Part shown: one piece after another, positions 1-5,566 of the stretch
Numbering within the stretch: the stretch's first letter is position 1
Layout of the letters: each line of letters starts with the position of its first letter
Assembly: GCA_943324055.2 (NCBI GenBank)
Contig: CALPKD020000111.1
Span: 1-5,566, forward strand
Direction: 5' to 3'
Length of the DNA: 5,566 bases
Origin: Chitinophaga pinensis
Lineage (GTDB): Bacteria; Bacteroidota; Bacteroidia; Chitinophagales; Chitinophagaceae
The notes under the pieces: model-generated
Seen by the model: the letters and a program-made list of their open reading frames with translations, nothing else
Databases searched by the model: none
Told to the model about the DNA's origin: nothing
Made by a program: the position numbers and the translations under genes

Positions 1-89
1 GTTGTTGCAGCGATTATTTTTAGTCGCGATGCTGCGCGCATGCTCCCTAAAAAAAACAGCCCCCGTCTTCCCGACGCACGTGTTTTTAT
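1..89. other. Anomalous sequence at the window edge, upstream of the readable metK frame
   Basis: These bases should encode the MetK stretch just before AGVASEV, but no frame gives it cleanly. The metK frame has a stop at 48-50. Frame 1 is open from 1 to a TAG at 97-99, and within it [12 protein letters not shown] loosely resembles the SAAYAARHIAKN segment expected in MetK. Homopolymer runs are packed together (8 A at 49-56, 5 C at 60-64, 5 T at 83-87). The stretch 57-80 is also clearly more GC-rich than the rest of the window. An error-rich or chimeric contig end is the most likely reading; a real rearrangement is possible. Confidence 0.5.
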
Positions 90-449
90 GCAGGTGTAGC
101 GAGCGAAGTATTGGTACAAGTTTCCTACGCGATTGGTGTTGCTAAACCAACTTCAATCAACGTAAACACTTATGGTACTGCTAAAGTAAAATTAACCGAT
201 GGTCAAATAGGTAAATTAGTAGAATCAATTTTTGATCTACGTCCTTACTTTATTGAGCAACGTTTAAAATTAAGAACTCCAATGTACAGTGAAACTGCTG
301 CTTACGGACACATGGGTCGTAAGAACGAAACAGTGACTAAAACATTCACAACGCCTGATGGTAAATCAAAGACTATGAAAGTTGAATTGTTTACTTGGGA
401 AAAATTAGATTATGTAACAAAAGTGAAAAAAGCTTTTGGTTTAAAATAA
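90..449 (+). CDS. metK: S-adenosylmethionine synthetase, C-terminal part (5' end missing or corrupted)
   Basis: MetK makes S-adenosylmethionine from methionine and ATP in the cytoplasm. Only the C-terminal third is present. Recognisable MetK sequence starts at about base 90 ([20 protein letters not shown]) and includes the family signature around AAYGHMGR (usually GHFGR), which ends the core fold. A ~40-residue tail with [12 protein letters not shown], typical of Bacteroidota MetK, follows and ends in TAA. A full MetK is about 400-420 residues, so at least two thirds is absent. Upstream the same frame runs through non-MetK residues to a stop at 48-50. The TTG at 111 is an internal leucine codon and not a true start, because the residues just before it are still MetK. 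The gene is therefore either cut by a damaged contig edge or genuinely truncated. A strong terminator follows 15 bases after the stop codon. The family call is very secure; the 5' boundary is not. Confidence 0.9.
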   Translation, partial: AGVASEVLVQVSYAIGVAKPTSINVNTYGTAKVKLTDGQIGKLVESIFDLRPYFIEQRLKLRTPMYSETAAYGHMGRKNETVTKTFTTPDGKSKTMKVELFTWEKLDYVTKVKKAFGLK

Positions 450-464
450 TAAGCTGAAATTTTT

Positions 465-503
465 AAAAATCCCGCCCTTGAAAATTCAGAGGCGGGATTT
501 TTT
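465..503 (+). terminator. Rho-independent terminator after metK
   Basis: A perfect 12-bp inverted repeat pairs 465-476 (AAAAATCCCGCC) with 491-502 (GGCGGGATTTTT) across a 14-base loop. The GC core is followed by six T residues at 498-503. It starts 15 bases after the metK stop. It also works as a partly bidirectional structure, because the left arm is preceded by A/T-rich sequence. It separates metK from the downstream gene run. Confidence 0.93.
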
Positions 504-548
504 ATTCAATCTAACTTGTATAATGCATATTGATAAAAATAACGGATC
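504..548 (+). promoter_or_regulatory. Probable promoter region and leader of the Nudix-rlmB-GSCFA-acylase gene run
   Basis: After the metK terminator, this AT-rich gap is the only place where a promoter for the downstream run would be expected. It contains TATAAT at 519-524 and an overlapping TAACTTGT at 512-519, one base short of the Bacteroidota -7 consensus TAnnTTTG. No convincing -33/-35 element is seen at the proper spacing, and there is no clear Shine-Dalgarno site before the ATG at 549, which is usual for this phylum. The placement is inferred from layout more than from a motif match. Confidence 0.3.
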
Positions 549-1109
549 ATGGAAAATCAAATAAACCCTTGGAAAATAGTGGACGAAAAACTAGTGTATG
601 ATAATCCGTGGATTAGTTTAACGCAGTATGATGTCATTACCCCAGCGGCTACGCCGGGTATCTATGGCAAAGTACATTTTAAAAATATTGCTGTGGGAGT
701 GATTGCGATTGATCAGGATAACAATACTTATTTAGTAGGTCAATACCGATTCCCTTTGGATTTATATAGTTGGGAAATTCCCGAAGGGGGCTGTCCCGAA
801 GGAATGGATTGGTTGGATGCCGCAAAAAGAGAACTAAAAGAAGAAACTGGATTTGAAGCAGGGACTTGGACCGAGATTTTGACCATGCATGTTTCTAATT
901 CAGTGTCGGATGAATTTGCAGTCGTCTATGTGGCTACGGATTTAATTGCGGGTATTGCTGAACCGGAGGATACGGAGCAATTGACTATTCAAAAAATGCC
1001 ATTTGCACAAGCCGTTCAATGGGTGATGGAAGGGAAGATAACAGATTCAATATCCGTAGCGGCAATTTTAAAATGGCAATACCTACAATCTAATAATAGT
1101 ACAAAGTAA
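549..1109 (+). CDS. Nudix hydrolase, ADP-ribose pyrophosphatase-like
   Basis: A 186-residue protein of the Nudix superfamily. These enzymes hydrolyse nucleoside diphosphates linked to another group (ADP-ribose, nucleotide sugars, NADH-type substrates) using Mg2+ held by the Nudix box. The box runs from G80 to F102, with the catalytic core R94-E95-L96-K97-E98-E99-T100-G101-F102 intact. The preceding EIPEGG (76-81) and VGQYR (63-67) are typical of the ADP-ribose/GDP-mannose pyrophosphatase branch, as is an N-terminal strand region of ~45 residues before the domain. One consensus position differs: the glutamate expected eight residues before R94 is M86. The glutamates of REUxEE, the main metal ligands, are kept, so activity is expected. 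The exact substrate cannot be read from sequence. It is the first gene after the metK terminator and ends 19 bases before the methyltransferase gene, so probably leads an operon. Cytoplasmic: no signal peptide or membrane segment. Confidence 0.9.
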   Translation: MENQINPWKIVDEKLVYDNPWISLTQYDVITPAATPGIYGKVHFKNIAVGVIAIDQDNNTYLVGQYRFPLDLYSWEIPEGGCPEGMDWLDAAKRELKEETGFEAGTWTEILTMHVSNSVSDEFAVVYVATDLIAGIAEPEDTEQLTIQKMPFAQAVQWVMEGKITDSISVAAILKWQYLQSNNSTK

Positions 1110-1128
1110 AAATCATAACTTCGAGGCC

Positions 1129-1950
1129 ATGGAGGAGCGAAAATATAAATCAGATAAAAGATACACGCCACAACGTAATTATAGCGCTGAGCGACGTCAG
1201 ACCACAGAGCGAAAGTTTATTATAGGCAGACAGCCGATACTAGAATCTTTTACTTCAGATACCAATATCGAAAAGATATTGATTCAAAAGAATGCCGAAG
1301 GGGATGGATTAAATGAAATTAAACATTCAGCTAGAGAACATAATATTCCTGTTCAGTACGTTCCAATTGAAAAATTAAATGGGATGACTAAGGCAAATCA
1401 CCAAGGAGTGCTTGCGTATATTTCGAATGTAAAATATATGGACTTGCAGGAGGTGATTGATTTTGTTGTTGGCAAAGGAGAGACGCCTTTGTTTGTAATG
1501 TTAGATGGGGTAACTGATGTAAGAAATATAGGTGCAATTAGCAGAAGCATACATTGTTGTGGTGCACAAGCATTAATTATTCCGGATAAGGGAGTAGGTG
1601 CGTTAAATGAGGAAGCTTTTAAAAGTAGTGCAGGTGCCTTAGAGCATATACAAGTGGTGAGAGTCAGCAGCTTGTTAAAAGCGATTGACACTTTGCATTT
1701 AAACGGGATACAAGTTTGTACCAGCGAAATGCGTGCCGATAAAAACGTACATGAATTAGACCTATCCATCCCTGCATGTATAATCATGGGAGATGAGGGA
1801 CGTGGGGTAACACCTTATTTAGCGAAAGCAGCCGACTACTTTTTCAAAATACCGATGGCTACTAATTTTGATTCTTTTAACGTGTCAGTTGCTGCAGGTA
1901 TTGTATTATATGAAGCAATGAAACAACGCATGTTTCCCGCAAACAAATAA
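1129..1950 (+). CDS. rlmB: 23S rRNA (guanosine-2'-O-)-methyltransferase, RlmB/TrmH family
   Basis: A 273-residue SPOUT-class RNA methyltransferase. The family moves a methyl group from S-adenosylmethionine to a ribose 2'-OH; RlmB acts on G2251 in the peptidyl-transferase P-loop of 23S rRNA. An L30e-like substrate-binding domain spans about 30-100 and ends in NHQGVLAYI. The SPOUT knot domain (about 120-265) carries all three motifs: motif 1 LDGVTDVRNIGAISRS (125-140, with N133 and catalytic-type R139), motif 2 IIMGDEGRGV (218-227), and motif 3 IPMATNFDSFNVSVAAG (241-257). Residues 1-29 form a very basic, tyrosine-rich, probably disordered tail, likely an RNA contact (inference). The length fits the family. 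The ATG at 1129 is accepted because it gives the full tail and sits 19 bases after the Nudix stop; a GAGG at 1123-1126 is too close to act as a good ribosome site. The next gene starts 8 bases after the stop. A paralogue methylating another RNA cannot be excluded. Confidence 0.9.
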   Translation: MEERKYKSDKRYTPQRNYSAERRQTTERKFIIGRQPILESFTSDTNIEKILIQKNAEGDGLNEIKHSAREHNIPVQYVPIEKLNGMTKANHQGVLAYISNVKYMDLQEVIDFVVGKGETPLFVMLDGVTDVRNIGAISRSIHCCGAQALIIPDKGVGALNEEAFKSSAGALEHIQVVRVSSLLKAIDTLHLNGIQVCTSEMRADKNVHELDLSIPACIIMGDEGRGVTPYLAKAADYFFKIPMATNFDSFNVSVAAGIVLYEAMKQRMFPANK

Positions 1951-1958
1951 TTTGACCA

Positions 1959-2969
1959 ATGAGCGCCGTTAAATTCAAACTAACATTAAACCCAAAGCAA
2001 TCTAAATATCAAATTGGGTATCAAGATAAAATTGTTTTAATAGGGTCTTGTTTTTCTGAAAATATAGGAATAAAATTTACCAATTTTCAGTGGGATGTTT
2101 TAGAGAATCCACATGGCGTATTGTTTAATCCGGTGAGTGTTCAAAATAGCATTCAGGATTGCATCGAACATAAAAAATATACGAAGGACGACCTTTTCTT
2201 GTTGAACGATGTGTGGAATAGTTGGCATCACCACAGTCGGTTTTCTGGAATTACACAACAAGAGGCTTTGGATAAAATGAATGCATCGGTAGAAAAATCC
2301 CATTATTTTTTAAAAAACGCCAATCATATTATTATTACATTAGGGTCTGCTTGGTTATACCGTTTGAGCGAACAAGCACCGCAAGGTGAGGGGCAAGTGG
2401 TTGCCAACAATCACAAAGCGCCAGCCAACTGGTTTAATAAGGAATTAATGCAACCCCTTGTATTGATTAAATTATTGCAGGAGCTGATTCAGTCTTTGCA
2501 AGCATTTAATCCGAATTTGAATATCGTGTTTACAATTAGCCCAGTAAGGCATTTAAGAGAAGGCTTAATTGAAAACAATCGGAGTAAGGCCGTCTTGATT
2601 CAGGCAGTGCACCAAGTACTATCGGAAAAGGGGAAGGTGGGTTATTTCCCAGCTTATGAATATATAATAGATGACCTAAGGGACTACCGTTTTTATTCAG
2701 AGGATTTAGTCCATCCTAATTATGCTGCAACCCAATATGTTTGGGAGCAGTTTGTGGCTTCTTACATGAATGATGCTACCCAATCCATCATGAAGCAAGT
2801 GGCTGAATTACAATTAGCAGTAAATCATAAACCTTTTTTTGTAGGGTCTAGTGCACACCAGCTGTTTTTACAATCTTGTATTAATAAAACGGAGCAATTG
2901 TTGGCTGCCCATCCCTACCTACCTTTAACAAATCAGTTGGCTTTTTTTAAACGTCAAGTTGCCAAATAA
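1959..2969 (+). CDS. GSCFA-domain protein (SGNH-hydrolase-like)
   Basis: A 336-residue protein of the GSCFA family, named for the N-terminal motif seen here as GSCFSENIG (29-37). The fold is related to SGNH/GDSL esterases. Possible active-site elements visible in order are S30 in GSC (nucleophile block), NPHGVLFNP (50-58), ITLGSAWLY (126-134), FTISPVRHLREG (191-202), and D249/H252 in DLVHPN, matching the DxxH pair that completes the SGNH triad. The triad assignment is inferred from motif order, and the natural substrate of the family is not known to me. Residues ~260-336 form a C-terminal extension without a recognised motif. There is no signal peptide, so it is probably cytoplasmic. It starts 8 bases after the rlmB stop and ends 29 bases before the acylase, indicating co-transcription. 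The short run MSAVKFKLTL before the domain supports the ATG at 1959. Confidence 0.88.
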   Translation: MSAVKFKLTLNPKQSKYQIGYQDKIVLIGSCFSENIGIKFTNFQWDVLENPHGVLFNPVSVQNSIQDCIEHKKYTKDDLFLLNDVWNSWHHHSRFSGITQQEALDKMNASVEKSHYFLKNANHIIITLGSAWLYRLSEQAPQGEGQVVANNHKAPANWFNKELMQPLVLIKLLQELIQSLQAFNPNLNIVFTISPVRHLREGLIENNRSKAVLIQAVHQVLSEKGKVGYFPAYEYIIDDLRDYRFYSEDLVHPNYAATQYVWEQFVASYMNDATQSIMKQVAELQLAVNHKPFFVGSSAHQLFLQSCINKTEQLLAAHPYLPLTNQLAFFKRQVAK

Positions 2970-2974
2970 TTCTT

Positions 2975-2992
2975 AATTTAGGCTTCTAAATT
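2975..2992 (+). repeat. Short inverted repeat just upstream of the penicillin acylase start
   Basis: AATTTAG at 2975-2981 pairs perfectly with CTAAATT at 2986-2992 across a GCTT loop, ending 6 bases before the ATG at 2999. Only one of the seven pairs is G-C, so the hairpin is weak, and no T-tract long enough for termination follows. It could modulate initiation of the acylase gene, or be chance in AT-rich DNA. Confidence 0.3.
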
Positions 2993-2998
2993 TTAGTC

Positions 2999-3916
2999 AT
3001 GCGAATTTTGCCATTTGTAGCCTCAGCTGTTGTAACAGCCGGATTAGTTTTTACGTTAAATATTCAATTGAAATTGGGTGGTTCTAAAGCCCCAAGATTA
3101 GGATATTTTTTATCTCCTCAACAAGGTTTTTGGAAGAACGCTGAAAAAGTAAATACCAACTTTGATGCATCTGTAATTGCAGATGAATTAAAAGGGGATG
3201 TGGATGTTACTATTGATGATCGTTTGGTGCCACATATTTATGCAAGCCACGATGAGGATGCCTACTTTGTACAAGGCTATTTACATGCAAAATTCAGATT
3301 ATGGCAAATGGATTTTCAAACACGTGTAGCATCAGGCCGATTAAGCGAAATTGCTGGGGCTGATAAATTACCAATAGATCGCTTTTTTAGACGACTTGGA
3401 ATGGTATATGGTGCGGAACAAACCGAAGCCTATATCAATGCAAATAACCCGGTGATGAAAGCAACAGTGGATGCTTATACTGCAGGGGTGAATGCTTACT
3501 TAAAACAATTGGCTCCTGAGGATTTGCCTTTTGAATATAAATTGATGAACTATGCTCCTGAAAAATGGACACCGGAAAGAACTTATTTATTTTTAATGTT
3601 CATGTCTTATGATTTATCAGGCCGTTCTGCAACCGCTGATTTACAATTAACCAATACAAGAGATTTTTTAGGCTATGATTTATTTGATAAATTATTTACG
3701 AACAAGCAAGATTCTTTAGATCCGATTATCCCTAAAGGAACTGCGTATAATACTCCATCAATTATTCCAATTAAGCCAGCAACTTCGGATATTGCTTATT
3801 TGCATATGCAAAATACGCAGTTGGCTTTGAATACTAAAATAGTCCAAAGTCCTGAAGCACCAGATAAGAACAATGGTAGTAATAACTGGGCGGTTGCTGG
3901 ATCTAAAACAAAATAG
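2999..3916 (+). CDS. Penicillin acylase N-terminal fragment: export signal, alpha chain, nucleophile serine
   Basis: This is the piece that would be translated if the TAG at 3914-3916 acts as a stop: 305 residues. It contains the N-terminal hydrophobic segment, the alpha-chain motifs and, near its end, the GSNNWAV self-cleavage motif with S294, then AGSKTK and the stop. It lacks the beta-chain histidine, oxyanion asparagine and arginine, so it should not fold into an active enzyme alone. No clear Shine-Dalgarno site precedes the ATG at 2999. This start is chosen because it gives a normal signal segment 29 bases after the GSCFA stop. It is part of the interrupted gene 2999-5482, not an independent gene. 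Confidence 0.6.
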   Translation: MRILPFVASAVVTAGLVFTLNIQLKLGGSKAPRLGYFLSPQQGFWKNAEKVNTNFDASVIADELKGDVDVTIDDRLVPHIYASHDEDAYFVQGYLHAKFRLWQMDFQTRVASGRLSEIAGADKLPIDRFFRRLGMVYGAEQTEAYINANNPVMKATVDAYTAGVNAYLKQLAPEDLPFEYKLMNYAPEKWTPERTYLFLMFMSYDLSGRSATADLQLTNTRDFLGYDLFDKLFTNKQDSLDPIIPKGTAYNTPSIIPIKPATSDIAYLHMQNTQLALNTKIVQSPEAPDKNNGSNNWAVAGSKTK

Positions 3917-5482
3917 GGCCGTCCAATTTTATGTAGTGACCCACACTTAGGACTAAACCTGCCGTCACTATGGTATGAGGTACAAATTACGACGCCTACT
4001 CATAGTACTTATGGCGCAAGCTTCCCAGGTTCTCCAGCAGTGATCATTGGCTTTAATGATAGTATCGCTTGGGGTGTAACCAATGCAGGACGCGATGTGT
4101 TGGATTACTATGAATTAAAATTCAAGGACAGCACTCAGAACGAATATTGGTTTAATGGTGCATGGAAAGCGACTACAAAAAGAGTAGAAGTAATCAAAGT
4201 AAAAGATAGTGCAGATGTGGTTGAAAATATAGCAATGACACAATGGGGGCCAACTATGTTTGATGCACATTATCAAAATCCACAATCTAAAGGACGCACC
4301 CTTGCAGTTCAATGGACAGCACATGACGCATCAACGGGGGTAGAGACTTTTTACAAATTAAATAGAGCAAAGAATTTTGATGACTATATGAGTGCTATTG
4401 AAACTTGGAAATGTCCTGGTCAAAATTTTGTATTTGCAAGTAAGACAGGAGATATCGCGATTAAGCAACAAGGTAATTTTATCGCACGTTGGGAACGTCA
4501 AGGTGATTTTATTATGCCAGGCGAGGATACTAGTTATGCGTGGCAAGGTATCATACCATTTGCCGAAAATCCAATGAGTAAAAACCCAGCACGTGGTTTT
4601 GTGAGTAGTGCGAATCAAAAATCAACAGACCCATCTTACCCTTATTATTTAGGCACCGCATCTTCCTTTCCATTATACCGCGGTATTAGCGTCAATAAGC
4701 GCTTAGATACCATGAATCAAATTACTCCACAGGATATGCAAGGATTACAAACTAGTAATTATAATGTGTTTGCCGAAAACGCTCGTCCTGCATTAATGAA
4801 GTTTATAAAAGTGGATCAATTAAGTGCAGATGCAAAACGAATGGTACAAGAAATGATCAATTGGAATTTATACAATAATGAACATGAAAAGGGGATCACT
4901 GTTTTCAAAACCATTTGGGATAGTGTTGAACAAGCTGTTTGGGGAGACGAATTATCAGGATCTCCATTGCCATTGACCAAGCCTGAAGCATTTGTATTAT
5001 TGGACCAAATGAACAAGGATACGAGTTTTTCTGTTGCGGACGATATTCACACAAAGGACAAAGTGGAAACATTAACTGAACAAGTGAATGCAGGGGTGGA
5101 ACGTGCAACAAAAGAATTATTAAAACTAGAAAAAGAAAATAAGTTGGAATGGTCTAGCTATAAAGCAACGCGCGTTTTGCACTTAACAAAAATGCCAGCA
5201 CTGAGTAGATTGAATTTACCAATTGGGGGTGGTGCAAATATCGTGAATGCTACAAGTGAAAATCATGGACCAAGCTGGAGAATGGTGGTGCATATGACAG
5301 ACGAAATTGAAGCGTATGGTTTATATCCAGGAGGACAAAGTGGCAATCCAGGTAGCCCTTATTACGATAGTTTTATCGATTATTGGGCAGCCGGTAAATA
5401 CTATCGTTTATTATTCTTGCCTAAAGAAAAACTAGAACAAAGCCAAAAAGCTAAATGGCATATTAATTTCAAAAAAGCTTAA
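3917..5482 (+). CDS. Penicillin acylase beta-chain fragment downstream of the TAG
   Basis: This sequence continues in the same frame directly after the TAG. It begins GRPILCSDPHLGLNLPSLWYE, the normal beta-chain continuation, then GFNDSIAWGVTNAGRDVLDYY (352 onward in full-length numbering), GFVSSANQ with N539, NKRLD with R568, and the C-terminal GGQSGNPGSPYYDSF (about 778-792). It ends in TAA. There is no credible start: the first available one, GTG at 4040, is an internal valine codon in the middle of the conserved AVIIGFND stretch and would give a protein with no signal peptide and no nucleophile serine. An automatic call starting at 4040 should be merged with the upstream fragment. The coding sequence shows no further stop or frameshift, so any inactivation would be recent. 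Confidence 0.6.
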   Translation, partial: GRPILCSDPHLGLNLPSLWYEVQITTPTHSTYGASFPGSPAVIIGFNDSIAWGVTNAGRDVLDYYELKFKDSTQNEYWFNGAWKATTKRVEVIKVKDSADVVENIAMTQWGPTMFDAHYQNPQSKGRTLAVQWTAHDASTGVETFYKLNRAKNFDDYMSAIETWKCPGQNFVFASKTGDIAIKQQGNFIARWERQGDFIMPGEDTSYAWQGIIPFAENPMSKNPARGFVSSANQKSTDPSYPYYLGTASSFPLYRGISVNKRLDTMNQITPQDMQGLQTSNYNVFAENARPALMKFIKVDQLSADAKRMVQEMINWNLYNNEHEKGITVFKTIWDSVEQAVWGDELSGSPLPLTKPEAFVLLDQMNKDTSFSVADDIHTKDKVETLTEQVNAGVERATKELLKLEKENKLEWSSYKATRVLHLTKMPALSRLNLPIGGGANIVNATSENHGPSWRMVVHMTDEIEAYGLYPGGQSGNPGSPYYDSFIDYWAAGKYYRLLFLPKEKLEQSQKAKWHINFKKA

Positions 5483-5507
5483 TTCAAAAAAATAAAAATA
5501 TTTGTAT

Positions 5508-5566
5508 ATGAAGTTCATTATCACAATCCTTGTTTCTGCTTTACTTGCTTATGCAGTAGGTATTTA
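5508..5566 (+). CDS. Start of a small membrane or secreted protein (cut by the window end)
   Basis: An ATG at 5508, 25 bases after the acylase stop, opens a frame that runs off the window after 19 complete codons: MKFIITILVSALLAYAVGI. This is one lysine followed by an almost unbroken hydrophobic stretch, typical of a first membrane helix or a signal peptide. The frame has no stop and the upstream spacer is AT-rich, like the other starts here. The spacing suggests it belongs to the same transcript as the acylase. Too little is present to name it. Small multi-helix membrane proteins of unknown function would be a plausible match. Confidence 0.6.
   Translation, partial: MKFIITILVSALLAYAVGI

Larger units (their letters stand above)
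2999..5482 (+). pseudogene. Penicillin acylase (penicillin amidase, Ntn-hydrolase) family gene interrupted by an in-frame TAG
   Basis: One continuous frame of 827 codons, the usual length for this family, broken only by TAG at codon 306. These enzymes are exported precursors that cleave themselves into alpha and beta chains and hydrolyse amides (beta-lactam side chains, acyl-homoserine lactones and others). Residues 5-22 form a hydrophobic export signal or anchor. The alpha chain shows VPHIYA (77-82), HAKFRLWQMD (96-105) and GRLSE (113-117). The self-cleavage site is G293/S294 in GSNNWAV, making S294 the beta-1 nucleophile. Counting from S294, H316 in DPHL is beta-23 and N362 in WGVTN is beta-69, the active-site positions of the E. 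coli enzyme. N539 (SSANQ) is the likely oxyanion asparagine and R568 (NKRLD) the likely conserved arginine. Termination at the TAG would leave alpha plus 12 beta residues, with no activity. A real nonsense mutation or a sequence error is most likely. The family assignment is certain; the functional state is not. Confidence 0.88.

Noticed and set aside
111..449. Reading this stretch as a complete small gene starting at TTG 111
   Set aside because: The residues immediately upstream (AGVASEV, from base 90) are still MetK in the same frame, so the TTG is an internal leucine codon of a truncated metK.
1131..1137. GGAGGAG as a Shine-Dalgarno site
   Set aside because: It lies inside the coding sequence right after the rlmB ATG, and no start codon follows at a suitable distance.
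1398..1787. 129-codon open frame on the minus strand inside rlmB
   Set aside because: It is a shadow of the conserved rlmB frame: cysteine- and serine-rich, with no recognisable domain and no promoter or start context.
2100..2303. 67-codon minus-strand frame inside the GSCFA gene
   Set aside because: It is antisense to conserved GSCFA motifs and has no independent support.
3905..4045. A frameshift in the acylase gene
   Set aside because: Both parts are in the same frame (3914 and 4040 are each a multiple of three from 2999), so the break is a substitution-type nonsense codon and not an insertion or deletion.
4358..4618. Minus-strand and alternative-frame open stretches inside the acylase (also 4115-4324, 4392-4577, 4816-5016, 4905-5111)
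   Set aside because: They overlap well-conserved acylase coding sequence, have no protein-family features and overlap one another.
4040..5482. A separate 480-residue gene starting at GTG 4040
   Set aside because: It is in the same frame as the upstream acylase part, and the GTG is a valine codon inside a conserved segment. The bases 3917-4039 also encode normal acylase beta-chain sequence.

Overview
The window is AT-rich, densely packed bacterial DNA with every supported gene on the + strand. The likely source is a member of the Bacteroidota, probably Chitinophagales/Chitinophagaceae. This rests on the style of the proteins (a MetK with the long C-terminal tail seen in this phylum, and a GSCFA-family protein), on the lack of strong Shine-Dalgarno sites, and on stop codons that are all TAA. 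No mobile element, CRISPR array, rRNA or tRNA is visible.

Layout. Bases 1-449 hold the 3' end of metK (S-adenosylmethionine synthetase). Its frame is readable only from about base 90, and the first ~85 bases do not read as MetK and look damaged. A strong intrinsic terminator (465-503) closes metK. After a ~100-base gap a tightly spaced run of genes follows: a Nudix hydrolase (549-1109), an RlmB/TrmH-type SPOUT rRNA 2'-O-methyltransferase (1129-1950), a GSCFA-family SGNH-like protein (1959-2969), a penicillin-acylase-family gene (2999-5482), and the first 19 codons of a small membrane or secreted protein (from 5508). Gaps between these genes are 8-29 bases, so they are probably co-transcribed. 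The products do not form an obvious single pathway (nucleotide clean-up, ribosome modification, an uncharacterised hydrolase-like protein, a cell-envelope N-terminal-nucleophile hydrolase).

The main oddity is the penicillin acylase gene. It is one continuous frame of 827 codons interrupted by a single in-frame TAG at codon 306 (3914-3916), 12 codons after the start of the nucleophile serine codon. The coding sequence on both sides is intact and in the same frame, and the predicted catalytic residues lie on both sides of the stop. A standard gene caller would split it into two false genes, the second starting at an internal GTG valine codon. It is best treated as one gene with a nonsense mutation or sequencing error. 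Stop-codon readthrough is a less likely alternative. Otherwise this looks like ordinary housekeeping and accessory chromosome, and I do not see a previously undescribed system.
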